Source of the DNA: Marasmius tenuissimus
Lineage: Eukaryota > Basidiomycota > Agaricomycetes > Agaricales > Marasmiaceae
Length of the DNA: 64,000 nt
Reading direction: 5' to 3'
Assembly: GCA_029532415.1 (NCBI GenBank)
Contig: JAQOTA010000054.1
Span: 3,100,001-3,164,000, forward strand
Shown here: positions 9,937 to 21,090 of the stretch, in pieces
How the letters are laid out: each line of letters opens with the position of its first letter
Numbering within the stretch: the first letter of the stretch is position 1
Made by a program: the position numbers and the translations under genes
The notes under the pieces: generated by a model
What the model was told of the DNA's origin: nothing
Seen by the model: only the letters and a program-made list of their open reading frames with translations
The model's database searches: none

Positions 9937-10755
9937 ATGCGCCTCAATCCAGATGGATGTGGCTTTTCTAGTCAAAGGGATATGGCCGTAGACATGCAGG
10001 TGAACTCTGACATTCAATCTTCACTTGAATATCGTGTTAAGCATTACCAGTTCTCCGAGCAGCCACTCACGCCTATGACCTTCGCGACGAACGATACCCT
10101 ACCCTCAAGTTCTCCAAATGCAATGCCGTTTGGCGTGGCGGTAACCACCGATAACTCCATACACTGCGAATTTCATCCCGAAAATCCTGATTTCTATTCC
10201 CTCTCCGAATTTGTCTGCAATTTCTCACCTAGCAAAGTCACTGGTGAACAATTCGAGTGGGTTTCGGTCAGCCGTGGATCGTACGGTGGATGCTCGTCAG
10301 CCTACGATCCTGGTCAGGTGGAAGCGATGAAGGTGGCATTCCAAGAGCTCGCGGATGCTCATAGACGCGATGGGAATATCACATTGACTGTCGCGTCTTT
10401 GGACGAACTGGCGAAGACGTATGGAGTGACGAAGGGAAAGTGGATGATGTTTTGTACGACTGCGGAGGTCGACGCGACTTGGGAACGGATTGTGAGGTTC
10501 GTCTGCCTCGGGGAAGCTGCGAACCCCGGAGGGTGCAGGTACGCTAGGGTGTCCCCGAACAAGGGAGATGATCAGCACGTTATTTCGGTGTATGTGGACG
10601 ACTTTTCGAACGCGGAGGAGGTCTACAGTGGTAGGGAAGCGTTGAGGAGGATTGGGTTCGAGCGTCCTATTGGATTTAAGATGGATGCGTATACGGTGTT
10701 GGGGATTTACAGGAAGAACCCTTGGGGAATTAACTGTAACCGGTATTTCGAGTGA
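9937..10755 (+). CDS. C11orf68/DUF1917-like protein, intronless
   Basis: Predicted 272-aa protein of the UPF0696/C11orf68 (BLES03, DUF1917) family, whose fold resembles translation factor eIF4E; its role is not established. Recognised stretches are GKWMMFCTTAEVDATWERIV, the central SPNKGDDQHVISVYVDDFSN, and the C-terminal YTVLGIYRKNPWGINCNRY. This order is typical of the fungal members. The first ~75 residues are poorly conserved, and the start could instead be the ATG at 9976. It is one uninterrupted exon, unusual beside neighbours with 4-25 exons. Either an unusually intron-free gene or an old retrocopy would explain this; the frame is intact. Confidence 0.75.
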   Translation: MRLNPDGCGFSSQRDMAVDMQVNSDIQSSLEYRVKHYQFSEQPLTPMTFATNDTLPSSSPNAMPFGVAVTTDNSIHCEFHPENPDFYSLSEFVCNFSPSKVTGEQFEWVSVSRGSYGGCSSAYDPGQVEAMKVAFQELADAHRRDGNITLTVASLDELAKTYGVTKGKWMMFCTTAEVDATWERIVRFVCLGEAANPGGCRYARVSPNKGDDQHVISVYVDDFSNAEEVYSGREALRRIGFERPIGFKMDAYTVLGIYRKNPWGINCNRYFE

Positions 10756-11212
10756 ACCGATTCGATTGCAGTCCATAATAGAGCTGTATTGTTCGATACT
10801 ACCGAGTAGTTCTACTGGGATGGCTAGTATGACAGCGACATATTGTACACGGCGATGTACATCAGTGCACTCTCGGCAATCTAATACATGGTGAGGCGAG
10901 AAATAGAAAGGTAGTAAGGTGATCTGGTCAATCAGAGCGCGCGCGCCAGAGACCATTTCGTGAACAATTTCCGCTACCACAGTACCATTGATGGATTATG
11001 GAGAGGGCATTGCCTATGCTATGAGTACAATGCAACAGCCGCGGTGTCCGTCGTGCCCTTTCCAGCCTTGATCACGTTGTTCCTCGTAGTCTTCTAGCAA
11101 TTGGCCTCCTTGCTTCCAACCAAACCGAACGGGGTGGAAGCGGTTCGCTGAAAGGGCTGATGGTTGGATGATAACATGGCAGCAGAACGATCGGCGGCGC
11201 GATAGACAACGT
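10756..11212. other. Convergent 3' flanks
   Basis: Sequence between two genes that converge here. A minus-strand frame at about 11235-11014 reads open past the modelled stop of the next gene, so a longer 3' exon of that gene is possible. Otherwise nothing recognised. Confidence 0.4.
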
Positions 11213-12076
11213 TCAAAGACTACGGGTACGCCCATCTCGGAGCGATCGCGTCAGTTGTCGGAGAACTCCATAGTAATGGAAAGGAAGTCCGTACTTAGAA
11301 CGAGCTGGTTCATGTTGGCGTAGTCACGCCAATGGGTGCTGTTGCGGCGATTGAAAAGCATGCGATGGGGTGACGGTAGAGTGGTGGAGCCATCTGAAGC
11401 GATTGAGACGTCGAGAAAGGAGTAGTCATACCAGAGACCGAACAGCAGTTCGGCAGACCAGTGGCATTAGTGGGCTAGACTTGGTCGAACGTTAGCGCGC
11501 ATGAAAGAGAGATGTGCCGGAAAGCGTACACTTGAGGAGGGTCGTTGATGAGGAACTGGAGGACGAGGAATAAGTCGGGTGAAAGCAAATAGATTCATGG
11601 CACGAACCATCATCGCGTCGATAACTTGTGCGCCGTTTCCAAAGAGTCGAGTTGCTTCTTGAGTACTAATGATTGAAAGGCGATCTTGAGCCTCTATGAT
11701 AGACGAACGCAGCATCTGGAGCTTGTAAAGGATCGTCGGCTACGACGTAGTGAACGCCTCTGCAGACAACTTGCCGGAGATGGTCCAGCTTGTCTGACTG
11801 CCCAGAACGAGTCATTGTCAGAAGATGAGCTAGAGGCATACCGAGAGTATGAGAAACAGTGTGAGTGACCGGAAATGGAGAGGAATCCCGTGAAATTTGA
11901 ACAAGAGAAGACTGCCGTTGTGGAATTGTAGGCCCGGTTGAATTGGTGAAGAAACTTGGTGGTCAAAAGGGATTTGCTTGAGCGCACGTCCTTCCTGTAC
12001 GAGCGATGAAACAACAGATTGAAAAGAGAAACAAAATGAAGAGATTAATGAAGATGAGTTTACGAGAGCGAAACAT
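11213..12076 (-). CDS. Small probable secreted glycoprotein, unrecognised family
   Basis: Tentative 162-aa protein that I cannot assign to a family. The start MFRSRKLIFINLFILFLFSI looks like a signal peptide or signal anchor (basic, then strongly hydrophobic). Downstream there are several N-glycosylation sequons (HNGS, TNATG, RNSTH) and a Cys pair (NCCSV), which fits the secretory route. The eight-exon model is 12076-12001, 11954-11870, 11829-11799, 11715-11608, 11555-11532, 11474-11432, 11393-11295 and 11235-11213. It keeps one frame with GT-AG introns, one of them only 38 nt. Reading straight through the introns at about 11470 and 11270 instead meets in-frame stops. Several junctions are uncertain, so exon boundaries should be treated as provisional. 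Confidence 0.45.
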
Positions 12077-12370
12077 AGGCCATGGTGGTTTATAGAGGGA
12101 AGCGACCCCTGTCGACTCTTGAAGGTACCGGTTTTGTGGCAATTGCCGCCAAGTGAACGTTGACGTCGCGCTTCACAGCGCAAAATATAGTAGCCACACT
12201 GACATCCAAGGGCTATCGACAACGTTGTTGCCACTTTAGGTCTGAGCTCGTCGTGGCTGATAACGAGGAGAGCGCGTTTTCGTGCCTGTCACGGTGTGAC
12301 CAACGTGGGCCTCGTGCTGGGGCGCGTCGTTCGTGTCACACTCTATATCAGCACTTTCGTGCTCGCCGCC
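12077..12370. promoter_or_regulatory. Divergent promoter region, secreted protein (-) / SCC2 (+)
   Basis: 294 bp between diverging start codons. The SCC2 start lies in a good context (CCGCCATGG). No TATA-like element was recognised. Confidence 0.45.
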
Positions 12371-15300
12371 ATGGCGCACAACGGGTACGGCTGGTACAAC
12401 AACGACAATCGTCAAAATCGTCCCCAAAGTCACTCTCAGAATCCCGTTCACAATGCCCAGAGCCTTTTGGCACCATACCCTTTGGCTTCCGCAACGCCTG
12501 CATCTCATGGTGAGTTCATCGTGGTCCCCTAATTTGTCTTTTCTTCCCCGACGACGTCTGAATTTTTTCAGTTGCACGACATCTGGACCACATGTCGATA
12601 AATGCTGCACCTCCCTCCTTTGTTAATCCAACATATTACTCGAATCATCGTCACCCCACCAATCCCGGGCCCAATACTCAACAACCTCCTCCTCCATATA
12701 CCGAATATGCTCAAGAACTTAGGTATATGACAGGACCGCAGAGAGCCAATGACAATGGCTACTGGCGACAAACAGCTGGGAATGCGATTAGGATGGTGCA
12801 GGATCAAGCACAGGATCAAGCAGGCCCGTGAGTTGCTAATTGAAAATGTTAGGTATATGCGTTCGGTTCACTCACCCTGCTGCCAGATCGTATCCTTATC
12901 CTCCAGCTTCGACGCATATATGGCCTCCTTCTACATATCCTTCCTCATATATGGCGCAGACAATGTTCCAACATACCCAAGCAGCTTCCGCATACCCAAC
13001 ACCTCCCCCACCTCCTTCATCATCCTCTTCCTCACTGGCAGGAGCTTTGGGTCCCGTTGCCCCAGCTCACATACCTCGTCTGCCAAAGCCTCAGCCACCT
13101 GCACAATCGGGTCAATTTTTCGATGACTTTCTGACCCAGAAGACACGCGAAATGCGAGTTGCCGAGCAGAGAAACACTCGTGTTGCTACTCCTCCCCGTA
13201 CCAATCCTGTCCCTTCAGAAAGTCCTGATCCTCTGGCGCTCAAGTCCAAGTCTGGTAGCCATTCCAATTTCAGCACTCCCCGGAAGCGCAAGCCTGTCGT
13301 CGAGCTCTCTTCGCCTTCGTTCAAAAAGCGAAACTTTGCAACCGAGGGGTCCAGTACGAGAACCCAAAGGCCGTCTGCGGCCTCTGTGTTTGGCTTAGGG
13401 ACGCCTTCGTCGAGCTCTTCAACGGCACCTGCGACTCCTTCTAGTTCGGCCTCTACATCTGTCCCGCCCTCGACTGGTCGATCGGTGAGGAGAACTCTGA
13501 CTCTAGACCATGTTGAAGTTCCTCACAAACCGTGGCTTACACCTGTTTCTTCTCGTAAAAAGTCTATCTCCTCTCCCTCAATTCTCGAGGATAATGGAAT
13601 GAAAACAGACGATTCACCTGATGATTTGGGAGGTTATGGGACAGAGCAGGATAGTCCGTCAAAAGGTAGATCACTCGTCGACGCCGTGAAATCGTCCGCT
13701 CGTCGGGGTGGTGTACCAGATGGTAATGTTTCCTCGAGCTGTATGCATGCGTCAAAACTCATCGAATCTGTTTCTCCTCTGTAGCCGCTCTTCAGAAGTT
13801 ATCGACACTGATAGATGATATCTTCTCCACTGAGGACTCTCTTCCGTCCGAAGCTGAAGCTGGTGACCTCGTAACACATTACTTCTCTACCCACTCAACG
13901 GATTATTCGAGACCATCACTCTGTCCTCCCATCATACGCAAGCTCACGCAGTATATCGCCAATGTGTCGAGGCCTTTGAAACGCGGTCGACATGGTGGCG
14001 CGAGTGCGTTAGCTACTCCTCGAAACAAGGGGGGAAGAATGACGGACATGGAGCCGCAAATACTATCACGGTTACTCAGGACGCTAGCTAGGAGTGTCAA
14101 AGCCGGGGAAGACCTGGATCCATTTGCGATTAGTCAACATCGGGCGACTTCGACACCCAAGTCGCCTACCAAGAAGGCCGCAGGGAAGAAGAAGAAGGCC
14201 GACGAGGGCGAACAGGAAGTTGGTGCTGGTCCCGAGGAGCAGGGCCCGAGTGACGCAGACTTCGAGAATCTCACGAGAGTCTTGGACATCGCAAAGGATA
14301 GCGTTTTGGCTGCTGAATGCATTGTGGCGTTGTTGGGTAGTGATAGGTTGACGAAACAGGTGAGTCTATTCTCCTCTAAATGCGCCCACGTTAACTAAAC
14401 CTCTCACGAAGCTATATTCGGAAGAGATCATCACCTCATGTCTTACCGCCACGAAAAATCAACTGACCAAGATGATCTACCCTTTCGTGGAGGGCTGTTC
14501 CGAGACCAACCTGACTTCGATACCGAGCACTTCGCTGCTGTACCATGTTGTCAAGTACAATTCGCCACAACTCCAAACTCACCGGAAGCTATTGGGAGAG
14601 TTGTTCCAGGCGTTATCGGCTATATTGCCAAAGATCAACACACTAGTCGGTTCAGAGAGCGTCGCGATGTCGGAATCGATTGTCATTCAAGCGGTGTATA
14701 TCGCTATCGGACCATTCTTCATCGAGGGTGATGGCGGGTCTCAAGAAGGCAGGGGAAAGAAGGAGAAGGAAGGGATGGTTGCAAAGACGTTCGGCAAGAG
14801 CGCTATGAGGGGCTTGAGGCTACATGCTTTGTCTCTGATACGCGAGGTTCGTCTGGGTTGTTTTTTTTTTTTTTCGAATTGGGTCCCGTGATTAACCGCC
14901 CTACTCGTAGATTTTTGCTAGCCGTGAGGATCAACGGCAGTGGATCATTGAAGAAACCTTGTCATCGTTGATTAAGCTTTCTGACTCGAAGCAGAAAGCT
15001 GGTCAGTTCAGGTGAGAACTTTTGGTTGTCGCACTGGGGGAAACGCGTTCACACGCCTTTCAGACTTCGAGGGGGTCGCTCAATACGAACAGTCTCTGCT
15101 CTCCTACTTCAGCTCGTCCAAACTTCAGCCCACGATGTTCGAATACAGGCCAAGAAGATTGCAAAGGCTAGGCAGCAAACGTTTGCGTTGAAAACGCAGA
15201 CTAGCTTCACGGAGGGTCAGCGGGATGAGCCATTTTTAGATGAGCACGATCATGACGTGAGTTACTCTTTCGATGGGTTGCCCGATTATTGAAGATAGGT

Positions 15301-18300
15301 GTTTGCAGGAGATTCGCCTCTATAGCTCAGGCTTAGAGCCCGCTACCAAGGCAGCGAAGACCATCATCCTGTTCTTGACACAGAGGTAATGAATTTCTTG
15401 TCCGTGACATTGATTTATGGCTGCTCATACCGCGAATGAAGGTCTGGCAAGAACAAAGCGACCAAGAATTCGAACGAGGCGGAATACAGGACGATATTCG
15501 ATAATCTTATATCTGACCTGCTGGTTGTTCTGTTTTGGCCCGAGTGGCCAGCTGCTGGTCTTCTGCTGTCTGTAGCGTGCAAGTTCATGGTCAGTTTCTG
15601 ACTCCTCCTTGAACGCCTCTTGTTATTAACACTTCCGCGTAGATTTCATCCCTGGACGACGTTAAGACAAACCAATCCGACAACAACGCTGCCAAGACCA
15701 TGGCCCTGGATCATCTGGGAGTTATCGCCGCAAAGATTAGGTCAAGTTACCTCAAGTTTCAAGAGGGCAAAGGTGGCGATGAGAAAAAATCGAGGGTCCT
15801 CAAGACGTTGGATGATATCTTAAAGAAGAATGATGCGAAGGAGTTACAGAGGCTTGTCGCAGCTCATCAGGATGTGGCCGCCCACTTGGAGAAGAGAGCA
15901 TCTGAGGATCAGGCTTATGATGTGAGTCGATAATAGGCCAGTGATTGCTGATATCTCTAACCGAGTTTCTTGAACCATCAGAGCGCCCAGGATCTCAGTG
16001 CCGCTACTTTTGGACATGACCTGGCAGGTGCACTGAAGGCAGCTAATGGACGGTTGTCTGCCGATGGCGATGACGACCTGAACATCAAGGACCTCGCGAA
16101 GTTCCACGCATTCGGGGAGAAGGTAAAGGACGCGTTGAGGGGCGTTTGGAAGGACCATGCAACTGATGTGTTCGACGTTGGGTAAGGTTAGATATCTCTC
16201 TGATAGATGACGGCTTACAAGTGGCTTAGCACCCCGGAGGAAATCGATCGCATTGACCGCACATCTGAGGAAGCCGGCTCGTTACATATGATGAAAGCTT
16301 TCTTCCAGCCGATATTGAACGTGATCCTGATGGCCCTGGACGCGTCGCCTATCTTTATGCGGACCAAGGCTTTGAGGGCGCTTGGTCAGATCGTAACGAG
16401 CGATGCCACTATCCTCTCCACGGTACGAATGGCGCAATACAAATCGAACTAAACCCACTCATCATGATTCCCGTTCTAGACTGGAGTTCGGCGCGCCATC
16501 GAGGGACGACTACTCGATGGTTCACCCGCGGTACGGGATGCTGCGGTAGAGTTAATTGGCAAGTATATGATCGAGGCACCCGAAGTGGCGAGTGAATACT
16601 ACCAGAGAATTGCTGAACGCATCGCGGTACGCCCTTCCTGTGTAGATAATGTCGTCGCTGATTCGGGATTTCTAGGACACCGGTCTCGCAGTCAGGAAGA
16701 GGGTCATCAAGTTGCTGAAGGCATTCTATCTTGTTACGAATGATGTCCTCCGCCAGGTCGACATCGCTACTCGGTTCGTGCTTAGAATGATGGACGAAGA
16801 TGATACTGTCAAGGAGCTGGCCATCAAGACCATTGAAGAGCTGTGGCTTCCTAGCTCAACGCCGTCTGTACCCGCATCGCCGTCCAAAAGGTCAACTGCT
16901 CTGTCGCAGGAGATCCCGGAAACGACGCCGCTGGTCACCAAAGTTGCTATCATCATGGGTGTTTCTGCCAATTTCCGGGACCGACAGTCCCCGCTAGAAG
17001 ACCTACTGCATAAGATCATGGCCGAAAAGGAAGGCAACGAAGCGGCTTTGCTTCATACTCGCTATGCGGAGATGTGCAGTGTGCTGATCGACAGTCTAGT
17101 GGATGCCTGTGATTTGCCCGGCTTTGTAAGGGGACTACAACTCATCCTCAAGCATGAGACACTAATACTCCACAGACCGCTATCAACTGCATACGAACCA
17201 TATATCTTCTGACCTCAGCTTATCCGGGAGTCATCACAACCGCTCATGCATCGACCCTTCTTCCTTTCCTAAAGAGCCCCACAAATGTGAGCACTTCCCA
17301 CAACTCATCTTTCGCGAAAGACTTATCTTGTATCAGATGGAGGAACAAGCCACTGCAGACTATTTACTGAAGATCTTCCGTGCATCGATCCCCCATATGC
17401 CGAGAACTACCAAGTTCGGGCAGGACTTGCAGACAGTTCTCCAGCCCATGATCATCAAACCCTCGCAGGTCGGGGGAGTTGCCGTGAGTAATTGGTATGT
17501 TCTATTTGAGTTTGATTGCTCAACCTCTTATAGGCACTCCAAGAAACAGTGGCTTGCATATGTGTTGTGGTTCGATATCTAACCCACGATTACCAGAGGC
17601 TGGTCGCCTTGTTGAAGTCTTGCAATGGTCAGTCCTCTGTGAATGACTAGTGGCTGTTGCCTGGTGTTCAAGGTCTCGCTCCAGCCCGTTTACAGGAGGC
17701 TATCAACCGGCCTGCCGGGGAGGCGCTAGCTGCCAACAATGCTCGTGCACTCAGTACTCTGATATACCTTGTGTCCTCCCTCTCGGAACACTGCGACTTT
17801 GACCAGCTTCGGCTCGACCAGCCGACTTTGGCACCCAACCTCAACGCCATATCTGAAGTGAGCATTAAGTCTTGAACCGTCTTTGCTTTCATATATTCAA
17901 CTCCTGGCAGGGTCCGATTATCGAACATATCTATAACAGCTTGCTCTCCCTGCACGGAAAATACGACGACGCCAACCTTCGTCCTCGAGTTTTGCAATGT
18001 CTAGGTACGAACATATCCCAGATGTCATGTCCTTTTCTCAAGGAATCTTCCGCGCACAGGCTTCCTCTTCCGTGCACAACCCACGCTCATGGTTTTGGAG
18101 AATTCTGCGGCCATCATGGATTCGATATTCGAGTCACCCGAGGAGGAGGGTAAAGCTCGCCTTCTGAAGATCATTCAAGACTTCCTTGTTTCTGAGTCGG
18201 TCAAACATTCTGCCAAGGAGAAGGGTTCGTGAGCATTCTCTCTACCGATATCTTCAATTCACCAAAGGCTTTTTAGAGGGGCTGAAACGCGGGGTCAAGC

Positions 18301-19670
18301 CCGCCGATGTCAATATGGACGAGTTGGTCGGCAACACTGACGGCTTTGCGGACTCTGGAGTTGCTTCCGCCGTGGTCCAGCGATATATGAGCCACATTCT
18401 AGATGCAGCTCTCTCTCTCAACACTGGGGTTCAGGGATCGGCAATCGATATCTTGACCTTCACTGTCAAGCAGGGTCTGGCACATCCTTTGCAGGTCGGT
18501 AATTCTAGATGCTTCTCCAATACTCATGCTCATTGCTGGCCAGTCTTTCCCGGTGATTGTCGCACTGGAAACGAGTTCTTACCAGTCTCTGAGCAATCGC
18601 GCCAGTGCACTTCACGCTATCTTACACGGAAAGCATGCCTCCTTACTCAATACGAGGTACATCGTCAGTGCGAAAGCATCTTTTGACTATCAACGCAAGG
18701 TAGCACCTGATGCGGTGCGAGGATATCGACTTCAGCCGACTCCGTTGGCGGTCCTGCAACGGTGGTATTCCCTCGTCCGAGAGAAGCGACAGTCACGCTT
18801 GGATTTCTTAAAAGCATTAGTGAAGGTATTCCAGGAGAATTCTAATTACCACTCGTCGCAGGTGGGTGTTCTTTTGAACAATGTTTTGGTCTACGGTTGA
18901 CCGTGCTTTCCAGGAGGATGTTGATTTTGCCCGCTATATGGCAGAGAACTTTTCCGCGTTCGACTACAAGACAGCCGAGGAGGTTTTTACTATCATCAGG
19001 TTCTTGACCTCCGTGCTGTCGACTGCAGGCACGCATATCCTAGAGCTGTTATCGCCATCACATCTATTGGCCAGCTTACGTGCACCTACGGCTCCCGCAG
19101 CAAAGCCCACGAAACCCGAATCGAAGAATTCGGATTCCGAAGTTCTACAAATCCAAGAGATGCTTACAGGGAACCCTGGTGAAGGCGAAGCAGCCCCGAT
19201 GGAAGGCGTCGAGGTCACAGGTCCTATCTCAGTACCCGAAGCACAACGACCTCCAGTCGAGTTGCCACACTACCGCACATCAGTGATCATTGCAATGGTG
19301 ATGCTTTTGAAAGCCCATCTCAAAAGTGTGTATGGCCTATCGGAAGAGTGAGTGATCATCTTGTGGAGAGCGAAACAACGTCATGACCCGCCGGCGACTT
19401 CAGGAAATGCTCGAAGTTTGTGCCCGGGAAGAAAAGTGCCGCAGGAGACAAGCCGACCTCCAAGCGTAACGATAGACCCATATCATGGGATCGACTCCCG
19501 TTTGCGACCAAACCTATCATCACTACTGAGGACTGTGAGGCTCAGAAGACACGGGTATGTTGTGAGCTTTCTGATGTGGCCTCGGACGACTGACTTGACG
19601 TGTCCAGTTCCTCGAAATCTGGTCGCAAGATGGTGTCACTGATGAACCCGAGGACGACGAGATGTCGTGA
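12371..19670 (+). CDS. SCC2: Cohesin loader SCC2/NIPBL/Mis4 (adherin)
   Basis: Predicted 2005-aa HEAT-repeat protein that, with Scc4/MAU2, loads cohesin onto chromatin. In the mushroom Coprinopsis the orthologue is Rad9, needed for meiosis and DNA repair. Residues 1-420 are low complexity (Pro/Ser-rich). The HEAT region follows, with the cohesin-HEAT signature at about 1120-1170 ([20 protein letters not shown], then [16 protein letters not shown]). The Nipped-B C-terminal domain lies at about 1430-1620 ([40 protein letters not shown]). The C-terminus is acidic ([10 protein letters not shown]). I place 25 exons, all joining in frame; the first are 12371-12509, 12572-12827, 12887-13722 and 13785-14359, the last 19404-19554 and 19608-19670. 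One intron holds a 14-T run at 14861-14874. Confidence 0.93.
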
Positions 19671-19885
19671 TTTTCAAGACAAAATGCTTCAAGTATTGAG
19701 TACTGACGACTTCTTTCTTTGCTTGTGTGTAGACTATATCATTATTGGTGATGCTCAGTATTATTACATTGCGGACCTTCCAATCCTAACTACCAGTAGT
19801 CGCACTATTCTACACCGTTGCCCATGGGTATATGTACAGTAGACAAATAATACACATGTATGTACAAAGTTCGAGTGAGTGTGTA

Positions 19886-21090
19886 TCAAGAATCGGATTG
19901 AGTCGAAGTGGCGGTCTCGGAGAGCGCCTGAGCTTTGCCATTGACGAAGGTGTATGGTCCCTTCGGCATACACTCTATAACTTTCTTCGTTTCACTGTCT
20001 AAGTTGGGGTCGTCTTCATACTTCCATTCTAGCTCGCCACCGTAGGTTTTTGGTAGGTCGGCCGGGTTGATCAACTCGCGCAAAACTGAACCTGGATCTA
20101 AGCCCAGAACGTGTATCTTTTTTCTAGTGCCTTCATCGAACCAACCCTGCGTTAGAGGACGGGAAGTCAGTGATTCTTTTACAGAGTCAATCGCCTCAAG
20201 TGCAAGGAAACTCACGGAGATCCAGCGCCATATGGTCGGGAAGAACGAGGGAGAATTCACGACAACGATTGTGTGCAGTGTTTCTGGGTAGTTCGCGGTG
20301 GCGAGCTTTGATGCTTCCTGGAGGTGATTGCGCAAAGCCCACATTGCACCAAAAGTTACCTGTTCGAGGTCAATTATAGACGTTGAGGAGGAGATTGGTA
20401 TGTCGGTTTGGTGCGGGAGGTGGGTGCATAAGGGCATGGTAAACCGAATCATGGCTTCATACAGGGCGATTCTACGAGGGAAAAGAAGGGATGAGGTGAG
20501 ATGGAACTCTGGGGAGAACAAGGACATTATAGATCACATTCTCTGATAGCGACGGGCTGAAGGCACTGAGTGAAGCTCTTCTTGTAGAGGTGCAATTGAG
20601 GCCAATCGATAGACATATACTGGATGACCATCCTGAATAAAACCTGAGTTCTCTCCAGTATTCAGGTCAGCCACATTCGACACACCTTGTCCCTACGACC
20701 GGTCCATCTGGGATAGAATCTTCTGGTATCTTCAAATTCGTCCACAGGAAATGTGGTAAATAGATTGTCCACGTCGTGTTTCTTCCTCCATCGTTGTGTG
20801 TCAGAATACTGCTTCAAGGCTCCTTTCACGTCAAACTTTCTCGCACGCAAGAACCGGCTTGAAGCAATCTGTCAATCTGAATGATCAAGGAATAGAAGTT
20901 GTGTCTATACTTACAGCAGAGTCGCATCATCGCGCGAAGGTACCGTTGACTCTTCCCCTGGGTTGTACAACCCTTCCTTCTGCAAGCTCTGCTTGAACTC
21001 TTCCAGACTCTTCTCTTGAGCAGCAGTGAGGTGACCTGAATGCCCCTGCTGAGAGTCTTCAACAACCTGAGTACCGGTGGTGTCGCCCAT
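19886..21090 (-). CDS. SEC14-like CRAL-TRIO phosphatidylinositol transfer protein
   Basis: Predicted 319-aa cytosolic lipid-transfer protein. The CRAL-TRIO N-terminal helices (SRDDATLLRFLRARKFDVKG at about 55-75) are followed by the lipid-binding domain: DGHPVYVYRLAS, the strand HTIVVVNSPSFFPTIWRWI, and GWFDEGTRKKIHVLG, then INPADLPKTYGGELEWKYED, the usual Sec14 ending. Family members exchange phosphatidylinositol and phosphatidylcholine and link lipid supply to Golgi traffic. Exons are 21090-20915, 20857-20686, 20632-20538, 20471-20216 and 20146-19886. It converges on SCC2 with about 215 bp between the stops. Which Sec14 paralogue it is cannot be told from sequence alone. Confidence 0.9.

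Noticed and set aside
11213..11715. Apparent pseudogene with in-frame stop codons
   Set aside because: Reading straight through gives good-looking protein interrupted by TAA and TGA, but removing GT-AG introns with branch-like CTAAC/CTGAC gives an intact frame, so I prefer a multi-exon gene.
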